Source: Mycobacteroides sp. CBMA 271 (lineage in GTDB: Bacteria > Actinomycetota > Actinomycetes > Mycobacteriales > Mycobacteriaceae). Taken from it: a stretch of DNA of 64,000 nucleotides. Both the position numbers and the translations under genes were made by a program. Below are positions 40,392 through 48,912 of the stretch, one piece after another (position 1 is the stretch's first letter; each line of letters opens with the position of its first letter). The notes beneath the pieces were generated by a model. The model made no database searches. It saw only the letters and a program-made list of their open reading frames with translations, and was not told the DNA's origin. Where the stretch lies: the NCBI RefSeq assembly GCF_009729205.1, contig NZ_VTHB01000007.1:248001-312000 (forward strand). Reading direction: 5' to 3'.

Positions 40392-42716
40392 ATGATCAGG
40401 CCTGCGTTTTCTGCTCTTCGCGCAAGCGGCTCATCGCAACTTTCACACACTCACTGGGGCGCGTTCACGCCCGAAGTTCGCGACGGCGAGGTAGTCGGTG
40501 TCGTCCCCATCGTCACCGACCGAGACCCGTCCCCGCTGCTGCAGAACATTCCCGGTTCGATCCGGCACCGGGCCCGGGTAACCGCACCGTCCATTCGTCG
40601 CGGCTGGTTGCGGGACGGACCCGGCCCCAGCACGGCACGCGGATCTGACGACTACGTCGAAGTGTCCTGGGAGGAACTCACCGAGCTGCTCGCCGGGGAA
40701 CTGCGCCGCGTTGTCGATACCCACGGCAACGAGGCCATCTACGGCGGCTCGTACGGCTGGGCTAGCGCGGGACGCTTCCATCATGCCCAGAGCCAGGTAC
40801 ACAGATTCTTGAAATTGCTTGGCGGATATACCTTTTCACGCCATTCGTACAGCCTCGGTGCGACCGGTGTCATCATGCCGCACGTCGTCGGCACCCATGA
40901 CGGACTGTTCAAGCGATCGACGTCCTGGGATGTCATCGTCGAGCACACCGATCTGCTGGTGGCATTCGGCGGCATCGCCCTCAAAAACACCGGTGTCAAC
41001 CATGGCGGCACTACCGCGCATCCGGCCCGCGATGCTCTCCACCGGTTCCGCGCCCGCGGCGGACGCATCGTCTCGTTCAGTCCGCTGCGCGACGATGTTG
41101 ATGGTGAATGCGAATGGCATGCGCCCGTTCCGGGAACGGATGTCGCGGTCATGCTCGCCATAGCGCATGTGTTGGCCGTGGAAGGTCTAGCGAGTCTGGC
41201 CTTCTTACGCACCTATTGCACCGGCTACGAACGATTCGAACGCTATCTGCTGGGCACCGACGATGGCGTGCCCAAGAGTCCGGAATGGGCGGCGCCCATG
41301 TGCGGCCTGGACGCCGACGAGCTGCGAACCCTCGCGCGTCGGATGGCGGCCGGACGCACCCTGGTGACGGTGAGCTGGTCGCTGCAGCGGGTCCGTCACG
41401 GCGAGCAGGCCCCGTGGATGGGACTCACGCTTGCCGCCATGCTCGGCCAGATCGGTCTTCCCGGGGGCGGATTCGGGCACGGATACGGTTCCATGAACGA
41501 ATCGGGCCTGGCGCCGGTCAGCTGCCCGCTCCCGACGTTCCCGCAGGGCCCCAACCCCGTCGCGACGTTTATCCCCGTAGCGGCCATCAGCGAGCTGCTG
41601 CTGCGCCCCGGAGAGACGCTGGCCTACAACGGCCAGACACTCACGCTGCCGGATATCAAGTGTGTCTACTGGGCGGGCGGAAATCCATTCCATCACCATC
41701 AGAATCTCCCGCGGCTGCGCCGCGCGCTGGCCCGCGTCGACACCGTGGTGGTGCACGATCCGGTGTGGACGGCGATGGCCAAGCACGCCGATATCGTGGT
41801 GCCGTCCACTACCAGCCTGGAGCGGGACGACTTCTCCGGTAGCCGCAATGACCCGTTGTTGGTGGCGATGAAAGCCGTTGCGCCGCCGTTTGCCAACTCT
41901 CGTGACGATTTCACGACATTCTCGGCGCTGGCCGACCGGCTCGGTTTCGGAGAGCAGTTCGCCGAGGGACGCACGGCGCAGCAGTGGCTACGCCACATCT
42001 ACGCCGAATGGGCTGGCGCCCTGGACTTCACGGTGCCGACCTTCGATGAGTTCTGGGATCAGGGGTACCTGCAGTTGCCGACCGATGAGGGTCTGACACT
42101 GCTGTCGGATTTCCGCGATAACCCCGAGGCGCACCCGCTACATACCCCCAGCGGGCGCATCGAAATCTTCTCGGAGACTATCGACGGGTTCGGATACTCC
42201 GACTGCGGTGGGTACCCGCAATGGTACGAACCCACCGAATGGCTGGGTGGCGAACGCGCCCATAATTTCCCGCTGCATCTGATCGCCAATCAGCCGCGTA
42301 CCCGGCTGCACAGCCAGCTCGATTTCGGTGGCACCAGCCAAGGCTCGAAGGTTCAGGGTCGCGAACCCATCCGCATGCATCCGGCCGACGCCGCGCCGCG
42401 CGGTATCGCCGACGGCGACGTGGTGCGCGTATTCAACGATCGTGGTGCCTGCCTGGCCGGGGCGGTGCTCGACGCCGGTCTTCGTCGTCAGGTGGTACAG
42501 CTATCGACCGGGGCATGGTTCGACCCCATCGATCCCACCGACCCGGATTCACCGTGCGCACACGGCAATCCGAACGTCCTCACCGATGACTCGGGAACCT
42601 CGTCCTTGGCGCAGGGCTGCACCGGACAGCACGTGCTGGTGCAGATCGAACGGTTCGAGGGTGAACTACCACCGGTGCGCGCACATCGGCCGCCCCGGCT
42701 GGTGCCGCGCGATTAG
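40392..42716 (+). CDS. Molybdopterin-dependent oxidoreductase, BisC/DMSO-reductase family
   Basis: Molybdenum enzyme of 774 residues, biotin-sulfoxide or TMAO/DMSO reductase-like, with no N-terminal FeS Cys motif and no twin-arginine signal, so cytosolic. Ligands and family parts are SHTHWGAFTPEVRDG, GGSYGWASAGRFHHAQSQVHRFL (Ser ligand near WASAG), THACR-like GVNHGGTTAHPARDAL, and the C-terminal MPT-binding domain (LHSQLDFGGTSQG and GACLAGAVLDAG). ATG 40392 is used. Residues 9-16 are LRASGSSQ, from an exact copy of the dispersed repeat. Rv1442 (bisC) lies elsewhere in M. tuberculosis, so this one is inserted between fadE20 and hflX. Confidence 0.92.
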   Translation: MIRPAFSALRASGSSQLSHTHWGAFTPEVRDGEVVGVVPIVTDRDPSPLLQNIPGSIRHRARVTAPSIRRGWLRDGPGPSTARGSDDYVEVSWEELTELLAGELRRVVDTHGNEAIYGGSYGWASAGRFHHAQSQVHRFLKLLGGYTFSRHSYSLGATGVIMPHVVGTHDGLFKRSTSWDVIVEHTDLLVAFGGIALKNTGVNHGGTTAHPARDALHRFRARGGRIVSFSPLRDDVDGECEWHAPVPGTDVAVMLAIAHVLAVEGLASLAFLRTYCTGYERFERYLLGTDDGVPKSPEWAAPMCGLDADELRTLARRMAAGRTLVTVSWSLQRVRHGEQAPWMGLTLAAMLGQIGLPGGGFGHGYGSMNESGLAPVSCPLPTFPQGPNPVATFIPVAAISELLLRPGETLAYNGQTLTLPDIKCVYWAGGNPFHHHQNLPRLRRALARVDTVVVHDPVWTAMAKHADIVVPSTTSLERDDFSGSRNDPLLVAMKAVAPPFANSRDDFTTFSALADRLGFGEQFAEGRTAQQWLRHIYAEWAGALDFTVPTFDEFWDQGYLQLPTDEGLTLLSDFRDNPEAHPLHTPSGRIEIFSETIDGFGYSDCGGYPQWYEPTEWLGGERAHNFPLHLIANQPRTRLHSQLDFGGTSQGSKVQGREPIRMHPADAAPRGIADGDVVRVFNDRGACLAGAVLDAGLRRQVVQLSTGAWFDPIDPTDPDSPCAHGNPNVLTDDSGTSSLAQGCTGQHVLVQIERFEGELPPVRAHRPPRLVPRD
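40415..40435 (-). repeat. Dispersed 21-bp repeat, copy 5 (exact, minus strand)
   Basis: Exact minus-strand copy within the first codons of the molybdoenzyme gene. The coding strand reads GCTCTTCGCGCAAGCGGCTC, giving A-L-R-A-S-G-S-S-Q in frame, the same peptide as in suhB. Confidence 0.8.
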
Positions 42717-44128
42717 AGCGCGGCCAGCACAGCCGCCAGCGCCCTCGGCACCCGCGCAATCACACGCGTCCCCTCGACCAGATGCTCGGTGGACTGCACC
42801 TGACCATCGGCGTGGATCCGAGACACCAGATCGCCGCGACCATAAGGGATCACGACGTCCACCTGAACATCTCCGCGAGGCACCGCCTCCGCGATGGCTG
42901 TACGCAGCTTGTCGACACCGTCGCCGGTATGCGCCGACACGAACATTGCCTTGGGTAGCGCACGGCGCAGCTGCGCCAACGCCAGATCACCGGCAGCGTC
43001 GATCTTGTTGATTACCAACAACTCCGGTGCCGCCGACGAATCATGATCGGCGACGACCTCCCCGATCACCTTGCGCACCGCCTCGATCTGGGCCAACGGG
43101 GCCAGATCTGCGCCGTCCACCACATGCACCAGCAGGTCTGCGTCAGCCACCTCTTCCAGGGTCGACCGGAAGGCCTCCACCAATTGGGTGGGCAGGTGCC
43201 GCACGAACCCGACAGTGTCGGTGATCACGAATTCGCGTCCATCATCAAAGGTTCCGCGCCGCGTGGTCGGTTCCAGGGTGGCGAACAACGCATCCTGCAC
43301 CAACACTCCGGCGCCGGTGATGGCGTTGAGAACGCTCGACTTTCCGGCATTGGTGTATCCGACGATCGCGACCGACGGAGTATCGCTTTCAAGCCGCTGG
43401 CTGCGTTTGGTGTCGCGGACCGTCTTCATCTCGCGGATCTCGCGGCGCAACTTGGTCATGCGTTCGCGAATACGGCGACGGTCGGTTTCGATCTTCGTCT
43501 CACCGGGACCGCGAGTACCCACACCGCCGCCTGCGCCACCGGCACGGCCACCCGCCTGACGAGACATGGATTCACCCCAGCCACGCAGCCGCGGCAGCAT
43601 GTATTCCATCTGCGCCAGCGAGACCTGCGCTTTGCCCTCACGGCTGGTCGCATGCTGGGCGAAGATGTCCAGGATCAAGGCGGTGCGGTCAATGACCTTG
43701 ACCTTGACCGCCTTTTCCAGCGCCACCAGCTGCGCCGGGCTGAGCTCGCCATCACAGATGACGGTGTCGGCGCCGGTGGCCGACACGATCTCACGCAACT
43801 CGATCGCCTTACCGGACCCGATATACGTTGCCGGGTCCGGCTTTTGACGACGCTGGATCAATCCTTCAAGTACCTCTGATCCCGCGGTCTCGGCAAGCGC
43901 GGCGAGTTCGGCCATGCTGATATCGGCCTCCTGCGAGGTTCCGTCCGTCCAGACACCTACCAGCACAACTCGTTCCAGCCGCAGCTGTCGGTACTCGACC
44001 TCGGTGACGTCGGCGAGTTCGGTCGAGAGTCCCGCCACACGTTTGAGTGCGGCACGGTCCTCAAGGGCAAGTTCGCCATCGGTGGGCGTCTTATAAGTCA
44101 TGGACATATCTGCCGTCGATCGTCCCAT
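42713..44128 (-). CDS. hflX: GTPase HflX
   Basis: Ribosome-associated GTPase of about 471 residues that rescues stalled or heat-damaged ribosomes. The hallmark GTRGPGETKIETDRRRI (near residue 215) precedes the G domain: P-loop IVGYTNAGKSSVLNA, switch DTVGFVRHLP and NKID specificity site. The N-terminal domain covers ELALEDRAALKRVAGLSTELADVTEVEYRQ. Several in-frame ATGs (44128, 44107, 44101) are possible; none has a clear ribosome site. Part of the dapF-miaA cluster, whose dapF gene ends 26 bp upstream. The stop overlaps the convergent molybdoenzyme by three bases. Confidence 0.94.
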   Translation of the reverse strand: MGRSTADMSMTYKTPTDGELALEDRAALKRVAGLSTELADVTEVEYRQLRLERVVLVGVWTDGTSQEADISMAELAALAETAGSEVLEGLIQRRQKPDPATYIGSGKAIELREIVSATGADTVICDGELSPAQLVALEKAVKVKVIDRTALILDIFAQHATSREGKAQVSLAQMEYMLPRLRGWGESMSRQAGGRAGGAGGGVGTRGPGETKIETDRRRIRERMTKLRREIREMKTVRDTKRSQRLESDTPSVAIVGYTNAGKSSVLNAITGAGVLVQDALFATLEPTTRRGTFDDGREFVITDTVGFVRHLPTQLVEAFRSTLEEVADADLLVHVVDGADLAPLAQIEAVRKVIGEVVADHDSSAAPELLVINKIDAAGDLALAQLRRALPKAMFVSAHTGDGVDKLRTAIAEAVPRGDVQVDVVIPYGRGDLVSRIHADGQVQSTEHLVEGTRVIARVPRALAAVLAAL

Positions 44129-44153
44129 CCGCGGGCCGTCGACCGCATCCGAA

Positions 44154-45041
44154 TTATCCGCAGCCGACAATGCCACCCCACCACTCGTCAGAAATCTCGC
44201 CGTCGGCGAGCAGCATCGAGGGTCCGCGCAGGAAGCTGGATTCGCCGGTGATCGTCACGCACACCTGCCCACCAGGGATATTGACCACGAGCTCGCCGGT
44301 GTCCTGCCCCAGGTGGCGCAGTCCCGCATATGCGGCGGCCACGGTTCCCGTTCCGCAGGAGCGTGTCTCGCCGACACCGCGTTCGTGAACCCGCATGTGC
44401 ACCGCGTCGCCTGGACCACCGGAAGGCGCCGTCAGTACCTCGACATTGACCCCATCGGGGAACAGCGTGTCGTCGAACGCAACGGGAGCACCGACGTCGA
44501 GCATGCGCAGCTCTTCGGTAGTCAGGCCCGCGTCCACGCAGGCCAGGTGGGGATTGCCCACGTCGATGGCCAGACCCGAGAACCGCCGTCCGCCGACGGT
44601 CGCCTGCCCCGCCCCGAATTCCTTCACTGCCCCCATATCGACGGTGACATCGGCGGCGAGCTGGCTCCAGGAATTGATGCGCACCGGACGTGGCCCCGCC
44701 AGCGAGGCGACCACGAACTCGTCACGGTGCTCCAACCCCATCGACCGCAGATAATGCGCGAAAACCCGGACACCATTCCCGCACATTTCGGCAATCGAGC
44801 CGTCGGCGTTTCGGTAGTCCATGAACCAATCTTCACCGCTCACACCTGCGGGTTTCTCGGCAAGAACCCCGTTCTCCAGGGCCGCCCCCACCGTGGTCAC
44901 CCGCAGCACCCCATCGGCCCCGAGACCGCGCTGCCGATCACACAACGCCTGAACAGCGGGCACCGACAGCTCTCGCTTGACGTGGACGTCCGGCAGCACC
45001 ACGAAGTCGTTCTGGGTGCCATGACCCTTGGTGAACTTCAC
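44154..45041 (-). CDS. dapF: Diaminopimelate epimerase
   Basis: Racemase-like enzyme of 295 residues that makes meso-diaminopimelate for peptidoglycan and lysine. The two catalytic cysteines are in MCGNGVRVFAHYL and RSCGTGTVAAAYAGL. FVVLPDVHVKREL and DYRNADGSIAE are further conserved elements. GTG 45041 overlaps the miaA stop (GTGA). As usual in mycobacteria it lies in the hflX-dapF-miaA cluster. Confidence 0.96.
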   Translation of the reverse strand: MKFTKGHGTQNDFVVLPDVHVKRELSVPAVQALCDRQRGLGADGVLRVTTVGAALENGVLAEKPAGVSGEDWFMDYRNADGSIAEMCGNGVRVFAHYLRSMGLEHRDEFVVASLAGPRPVRINSWSQLAADVTVDMGAVKEFGAGQATVGGRRFSGLAIDVGNPHLACVDAGLTTEELRMLDVGAPVAFDDTLFPDGVNVEVLTAPSGGPGDAVHMRVHERGVGETRSCGTGTVAAAYAGLRHLGQDTGELVVNIPGGQVCVTITGESSFLRGPSMLLADGEISDEWWGGIVGCG

Positions 45042-45973
45042 GTCTTCGAGGATAGGCGCCAGCGCGACTCGATTTCGCCGGCAACCCCGTCGGAGTCGGC
45101 AGCGTCATCACCGGCCAGCCAAACGACGCGATGATCGCGACCAAACCACGACCGCTGCCTGCGCACGTAGCGCCGGGTGCCAATGAACGTGAGCTCGCGC
45201 GCCTGCGCCAGCTCTTCAGGTCCCGCCCCGGCATCCAGCGCGGCGATCACCTGGGCATATCCGATGGCTCGCCCGGCCGTCACGCCCTCACGCAGCCCGA
45301 TGCCCAGCAGGTGCTCAACCTCCGAGACAAACCCTTGCTCGAACATCAGATCCGTCCGCTGCGCGATGCGTTCATCGAGTTTTTCTGTCGCCCAATCCAA
45401 TCCGACGATCATGGTGTCCCACCGCGGCGCACCGATGGTCGGAGCGGATGCCGCGAACGGCTGACCAGTGAGCTCGATGACCTCCAGCGCACGTACCGTG
45501 CGCCGCCCGTCGGTGGGCAAGATGATGGCCGCGGCGGCCGGGTCGCGCGCGGCGAGCTCGGTGTGCAGGGCGGCCACTCCGATCTGCGCCAGCCGCTGCT
45601 CCCACCGCGTCCGCACCTGCGGATCCGTCGCAGGAAACGTCCAATCATCCAGCAGCGCTTGGATATACATCATCGATCCGCCGACAATCACCGGCACATG
45701 CCCGCGCGCACGGATGTCATCGATGGCCGCGACGGCCGCTTGCTGATAGGTGGCGACGGTGGCGGTCTCGGTCACGTCCAGCACGTCGAGCAGGTGGTGC
45801 GCAATCCCGCGGCGTTGCGCCGGCGGCACCTTGGCCGTTCCGATGTCCATCCCGCGATACAGCTGCATCGCGTCGGCATTGACGATCTCGCCACCGAGCC
45901 GCTCGGCGAGATCCAGCGCCAGCGCCGACTTGCCGGTGGCGGTGGGACCGATGACCGCAATGGGCCGCGTCAC
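45038..45973 (-). CDS. miaA: tRNA dimethylallyltransferase
   Basis: Transfers dimethylallyl to A37 of tRNAs, the step before the miaB reaction encoded further on. The P-loop is AVIGPTATGKSALALDLA; DAMQLYRGMDIGTAKVPPAQRRGIAHHLLDVLD holds the Asp and Arg that bind substrate; the tail has RELTFIGTRRYVRRQRSWFGRD. The start is GTG 45973 (311 residues), since the upstream frame overlaps the next gene without conservation. It overlaps both neighbours by four bases, so the cluster is translationally coupled. Confidence 0.96.
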   Translation of the reverse strand: MTRPIAVIGPTATGKSALALDLAERLGGEIVNADAMQLYRGMDIGTAKVPPAQRRGIAHHLLDVLDVTETATVATYQQAAVAAIDDIRARGHVPVIVGGSMMYIQALLDDWTFPATDPQVRTRWEQRLAQIGVAALHTELAARDPAAAAIILPTDGRRTVRALEVIELTGQPFAASAPTIGAPRWDTMIVGLDWATEKLDERIAQRTDLMFEQGFVSEVEHLLGIGLREGVTAGRAIGYAQVIAALDAGAGPEELAQARELTFIGTRRYVRRQRSWFGRDHRVVWLAGDDAADSDGVAGEIESRWRLSSKT

Positions 45974-46641
45974 GACACGCGCCAGGTGCCCGCGAAGTAC
46001 CCCACCCCATACGGAGAGCCGCGGTACAAGCACTCGGCCTGAATGGGATCGGAGCCCACCAACCCGGCGAGCACCTGGTAGGCGACACCTCCGCTGATGA
46101 CGTCCGGCAAATGATGCAGCGAGGCCGCATCGCCCTGCGTCAGCGCCTCGGACAGGGCGCGCTGCGCGTCCTGTGCCTCGGGCCGGTAGCCACCGGGCGC
46201 CTTGTCCGTCAGGGAGTTGGCGCCGTCGGCGATGACGACAACACCCATCGCCCCGTCATACGCCTCGAGTGAGGCTAGTTCCCGACGCAATGCCGTCCCG
46301 AACGCGATGCCGTCCCCATTAACCAACCGCGCCTCGACCTCGTCGGCGGTCGCACGCTGGCGCAGCCATCCGGCGATGAGCACCGGCAACGGAAGTTCTG
46401 TCGGCGGCGCCGCCGCGGACGAGAGTGAAACACGCTCGTCAACGCCGTATCCGGCGAAGGTGCCCGACGCATCGCTGCCATACCGGCCCTCGCCGACTCC
46501 GATCGCGAGCCACCGAGTAGGCAGGGTCCGCACTGCGGCAATGGCCGCCTCACGCAGGTCGGCCGTTTCGGCCGCGGCCTCCCCACCCAACTCGGGTACC
46601 AGCAGCGGGGTCGACGGGCAGATCGCTATCGATAGGTCCAC
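45970..46641 (-). CDS. Conserved protein, LigB-fold-like (Rv2728c-like)
   Basis: Protein of 223 residues. AICPSTPLLVPELGGEAAAE, RWLAIGVGEGRYGSD, GAMGVVVIADGANSLTDKAPGGY and YQVLAGLVGSDPIQAECLYRGSPYGVGYFAGTWR are conserved in mycobacteria; annotations call it a class III extradiol dioxygenase (LigB)-like fold. The His metal ligands of real dioxygenases are not obvious, so an enzyme role is doubtful. GTG 46641 is the start. Its stop overlaps miaA (GTGA). A probable 45-residue gene ends 3 bp upstream. Confidence 0.82.
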   Translation of the reverse strand: MDLSIAICPSTPLLVPELGGEAAAETADLREAAIAAVRTLPTRWLAIGVGEGRYGSDASGTFAGYGVDERVSLSSAAAPPTELPLPVLIAGWLRQRATADEVEARLVNGDGIAFGTALRRELASLEAYDGAMGVVVIADGANSLTDKAPGGYRPEAQDAQRALSEALTQGDAASLHHLPDVISGGVAYQVLAGLVGSDPIQAECLYRGSPYGVGYFAGTWRVS

Positions 46642-46644
46642 GAC

Positions 46645-46782
46645 TTACCCGACTTTCTGCGCAGAGGAGCCGATATCCTGAGCTGGGACGGCGTGCGCGG
46701 TGCACTGATGGATGACGTCACCGAATGCGACGCAGGCAGCAGCCCCGACGGCAAGGACCGACGCGATATCCGCATCGGACAT
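46645..46782 (-). CDS. Small conserved-looking ORF, 45 residues
   Basis: Starts at ATG 46782 with a perfect GAGGAGG ribosome site 5 bp upstream; ends TAA 46645, 3 bp before the next start. It reads MSDADIASVLAVGAAACVAFG..., then DVIHQCTAHAVPAQDIG and a polar tail, so a single weak hydrophobic segment (residues 6-20) and two Cys. Codon third positions are GC-rich as in neighbours. No family recognised. The position and ribosome site, not homology, support it. An ATG at 46812 would add ten residues. Confidence 0.6.
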   Translation of the reverse strand: MSDADIASVLAVGAAACVAFGDVIHQCTAHAVPAQDIGSSAQKVG

Positions 46783-46906
46783 CGCGGCCTCCTCGCGGAT
46801 CATCTGGCACATGTTCGCCCGTGCGACGATGACACCTGTTTGAATGAACGGTGTAGTGAGCTTAGGGCGCCGTGTTGCGCGGCAACAATTGTAGGAAGAG
46901 GTTTCG

Positions 46907-48259
46907 ATGCCGGATCAGTCATCACAGCAGGACGGGGTTGCTCCCGCCCCCCAGCCCGGAGTTGCTCCCGTTCCCCGGCCGGGGCCCAAACCTCATCCCA
47001 TGCCGCGGCGTCCTGCGGCGGCACCGGCGCCGGCGGCACATCACGTTGACCCGCACAAGTTCGGCCGCGTGGACGACGACGGCACCGTCTGGCTGATCAC
47101 TGCCGCTGGAGAGCGTCAGATCGGGTCCTGGCAGGCCGGAGATGCCGACGCCGCGTACGCGCATTTCGGCCGCCGGTTCGAGGACCTGGAGACCGAGGTC
47201 CAGCTGTTGGAGCTTCGGCTCGGCTCGGGCTCGGGCGACGCCCGCAAGATCAAGACCGCCACCGAGCACCTGGCCGAGTCGCTACCTACTGCGGCAGTCC
47301 TCGGCGATGTGGATGCACTCTCGGCGCGCCTGACCGCACTCCTCGAGTCCGCGGACACGCAGGCCGCCGCGCTGCGCGCGCAGCGCGACGAGGCCCGTTC
47401 GGCGAGCATCTCTCGCAAGGAGGAACTTGCCGCCGAGGCCGAGGAGCTCGCCACCAATTCCACGCAGTGGAAGGCCGCCGGCGATCGGATCCGGGCCATT
47501 CTCGACGAGTGGAAGTCCATCCACGGTGTCGACCGCAAGACCGACGATGTGCTGTGGAAGCGGTACTCGGCGGCGCGCGAGACGTTCAATCGCAGGCGCG
47601 GTGGGCATTTTGCCGAAATGGACCGCGATCGAGCAGGAGCTCGGGAGAAGAAGGAAGAGCTCTGCAAGCGGGCCGAAGCGCTCTCGGATTCCACCGACTG
47701 GGGTGCCACCGCGGCGACGTTCCGGAACTTGCTCAATGACTGGAAGGCCGCCGGGCGTGCGCCCCGGGAAACCGACGACAATCTGTGGCACCGTTTCAAG
47801 GCCGCGCAGGATAAGTTCTTCTCGGCGCGCAACGCCGAATCCGCGTCCCGCGATGCCGAATTCGTGATGAATGCGGACGCCAAGCGCGCATTGCTGGTGG
47901 ATGCGGAGAAGATTGATCCGGACGCCGATGTGGATGCCGCGCGAGCGGCGTTGCGCTCCATCGGCGACAAGTGGGATGCCATCGGCAAGGTGCCGCGCGA
48001 GCAGCAGCCTGACCTGGAACGGCGGCTGCGTGCGGTGGAGAAGAAGGTGCGCGACGCAGGGGAATCCGGCTGGGGAGACCCCGAAGCCGAGGCGCGCGCC
48101 GAGCAATTCCGCGACCGAGCACGCCAGTTCGAGGACCAAGCCGCCAAGGCCGAGGCCGCCGGCAAGTCCAAGGATGCCGAGAAGGCGCGGGCCAGCGCCA
48201 AACAGTGGCAGGAATGGGCCGACGCGGCCGTTGCCGCCGTCAAGAGCCGGTCGCGCTAG
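46907..48259 (+). CDS. DUF349 coiled-coil protein (Rv2731-like)
   Basis: Protein of 450 residues. A Pro-rich N-terminus (1-45) precedes a short beta domain (FGRVDDDGTVWLITAAGERQIGSWQAGD). The rest is helical with three DUF349 repeats of about 70 residues: STQWKAAGDRIRAILDEWKSIHG..., STDWGATAATFRNLLNDWKAAGRAPRETDDNLWHRF, and DAARAALRSIGDKWDAIGKVPREQQPDLERRL. The C-terminal helix is Ala/Glu-rich. DUF349 is linked to translation-related stress in other bacteria, but its job is unproven. ATG 46907 with AGGAAGAGG upstream. Confidence 0.88.
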   Translation: MPDQSSQQDGVAPAPQPGVAPVPRPGPKPHPMPRRPAAAPAPAAHHVDPHKFGRVDDDGTVWLITAAGERQIGSWQAGDADAAYAHFGRRFEDLETEVQLLELRLGSGSGDARKIKTATEHLAESLPTAAVLGDVDALSARLTALLESADTQAAALRAQRDEARSASISRKEELAAEAEELATNSTQWKAAGDRIRAILDEWKSIHGVDRKTDDVLWKRYSAARETFNRRRGGHFAEMDRDRAGAREKKEELCKRAEALSDSTDWGATAATFRNLLNDWKAAGRAPRETDDNLWHRFKAAQDKFFSARNAESASRDAEFVMNADAKRALLVDAEKIDPDADVDAARAALRSIGDKWDAIGKVPREQQPDLERRLRAVEKKVRDAGESGWGDPEAEARAEQFRDRARQFEDQAAKAEAAGKSKDAEKARASAKQWQEWADAAVAAVKSRSR

Positions 48260-48273
48260 GAACCGCTTTCGCG

Positions 48274-48327
48274 GAGAACGCACTCACGTACAGAAAGAAA
48301 CGAAAATCTGTACCTGAGTGCGTTTTC
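48274..48327. terminator. Bidirectional stem-loop terminator
   Basis: Arms 48274-48293 and 48308-48327 pair over 20 bp with two mismatches around a 14-base A-rich loop. It lies exactly between the convergent DUF349 and membrane-protein genes. Confidence 0.75.
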
Positions 48328-48330
48328 GCG

Positions 48331-48912
48331 CTAGTTCGGCTCTTCCTCGTCGCCGCGCGCCTCGTCGAGGAAGGTGCGCGTATCGCGTTGCGCGGCCTCG
48401 CGGCGTTCCTGCTCGGCGGCGAGCTGCACTGCGGTGCGTGACCACACCACGCGCGCCCAGTGAAAGGTCAACAGAATGACGGCAATCCAAGCGACTACAA
48501 GGCCGATACCCGGCCCCGGATGCCCGACACCAGCGGTTTGACGCGTCCAAATCGCCAGCATGCCAATCGCACTGGCCACGAACGAACCCGCCAGCGCGAT
48601 CCAGGACAGCACCCATCGGCGTGTCAGTAATGCCAGCATGGAGAAGCCGACGCCGAAGACCATCGCGAGCCACACGAAGATCCGGGAGGGCACCCGTACG
48701 GATTCCTGATCGGCGATGGCCGCATTGACCAGAACGTCAAAGCCCTTGGCCAGGCCCGTGTGCGGGAGCACGAAACTCAGCAGCAGCACAAAAACGAGGA
48801 CCGCAACCACCAGCGCGCGGGCACCCGGATCGATCTCACCGGCGACCTTCTTCTCGGCCGCGTCGATGTCCTGGCGGAACTCCTCGAATTCGGAGTCGTC
48901 CTTCTCGTTCAT
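48331..48912 (-). CDS. Membrane protein (Rv2732c-like)
   Basis: Protein of 193 residues with four helices: about residues 29-50, 77-99, 105-128 and 135-155. A charged, acidic N-terminus (NEKDDSEFEEFRQDIDAAEKKVAGEIDP) and a long charged tail rich in Arg and Glu flank them. The start ATG 48912 overlaps the miaB stop (ATGA) and has AGGAT upstream. Downstream of miaB in all mycobacteria; no motif suggests an enzymatic role. Confidence 0.85.
   Translation of the reverse strand: MNEKDDSEFEEFRQDIDAAEKKVAGEIDPGARALVVAVLVFVLLLSFVLPHTGLAKGFDVLVNAAIADQESVRVPSRIFVWLAMVFGVGFSMLALLTRRWVLSWIALAGSFVASAIGMLAIWTRQTAGVGHPGPGIGLVVAWIAVILLTFHWARVVWSRTAVQLAAEQERREAAQRDTRTFLDEARGDEEEPN

Noticed and set aside
38971..40395. 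474-residue open frame on the plus strand over fadE20
   Set aside because: Antisense shadow: His/Arg/Gly-rich, no motif, and the other strand encodes a clear acyl-CoA dehydrogenase.
46693..47049. 118-residue plus-strand frame in the gap before the DUF349 gene
   Set aside because: Low-complexity Ser/Gly/Arg composition, no ribosome site; the minus-strand 45-residue frame is better supported.
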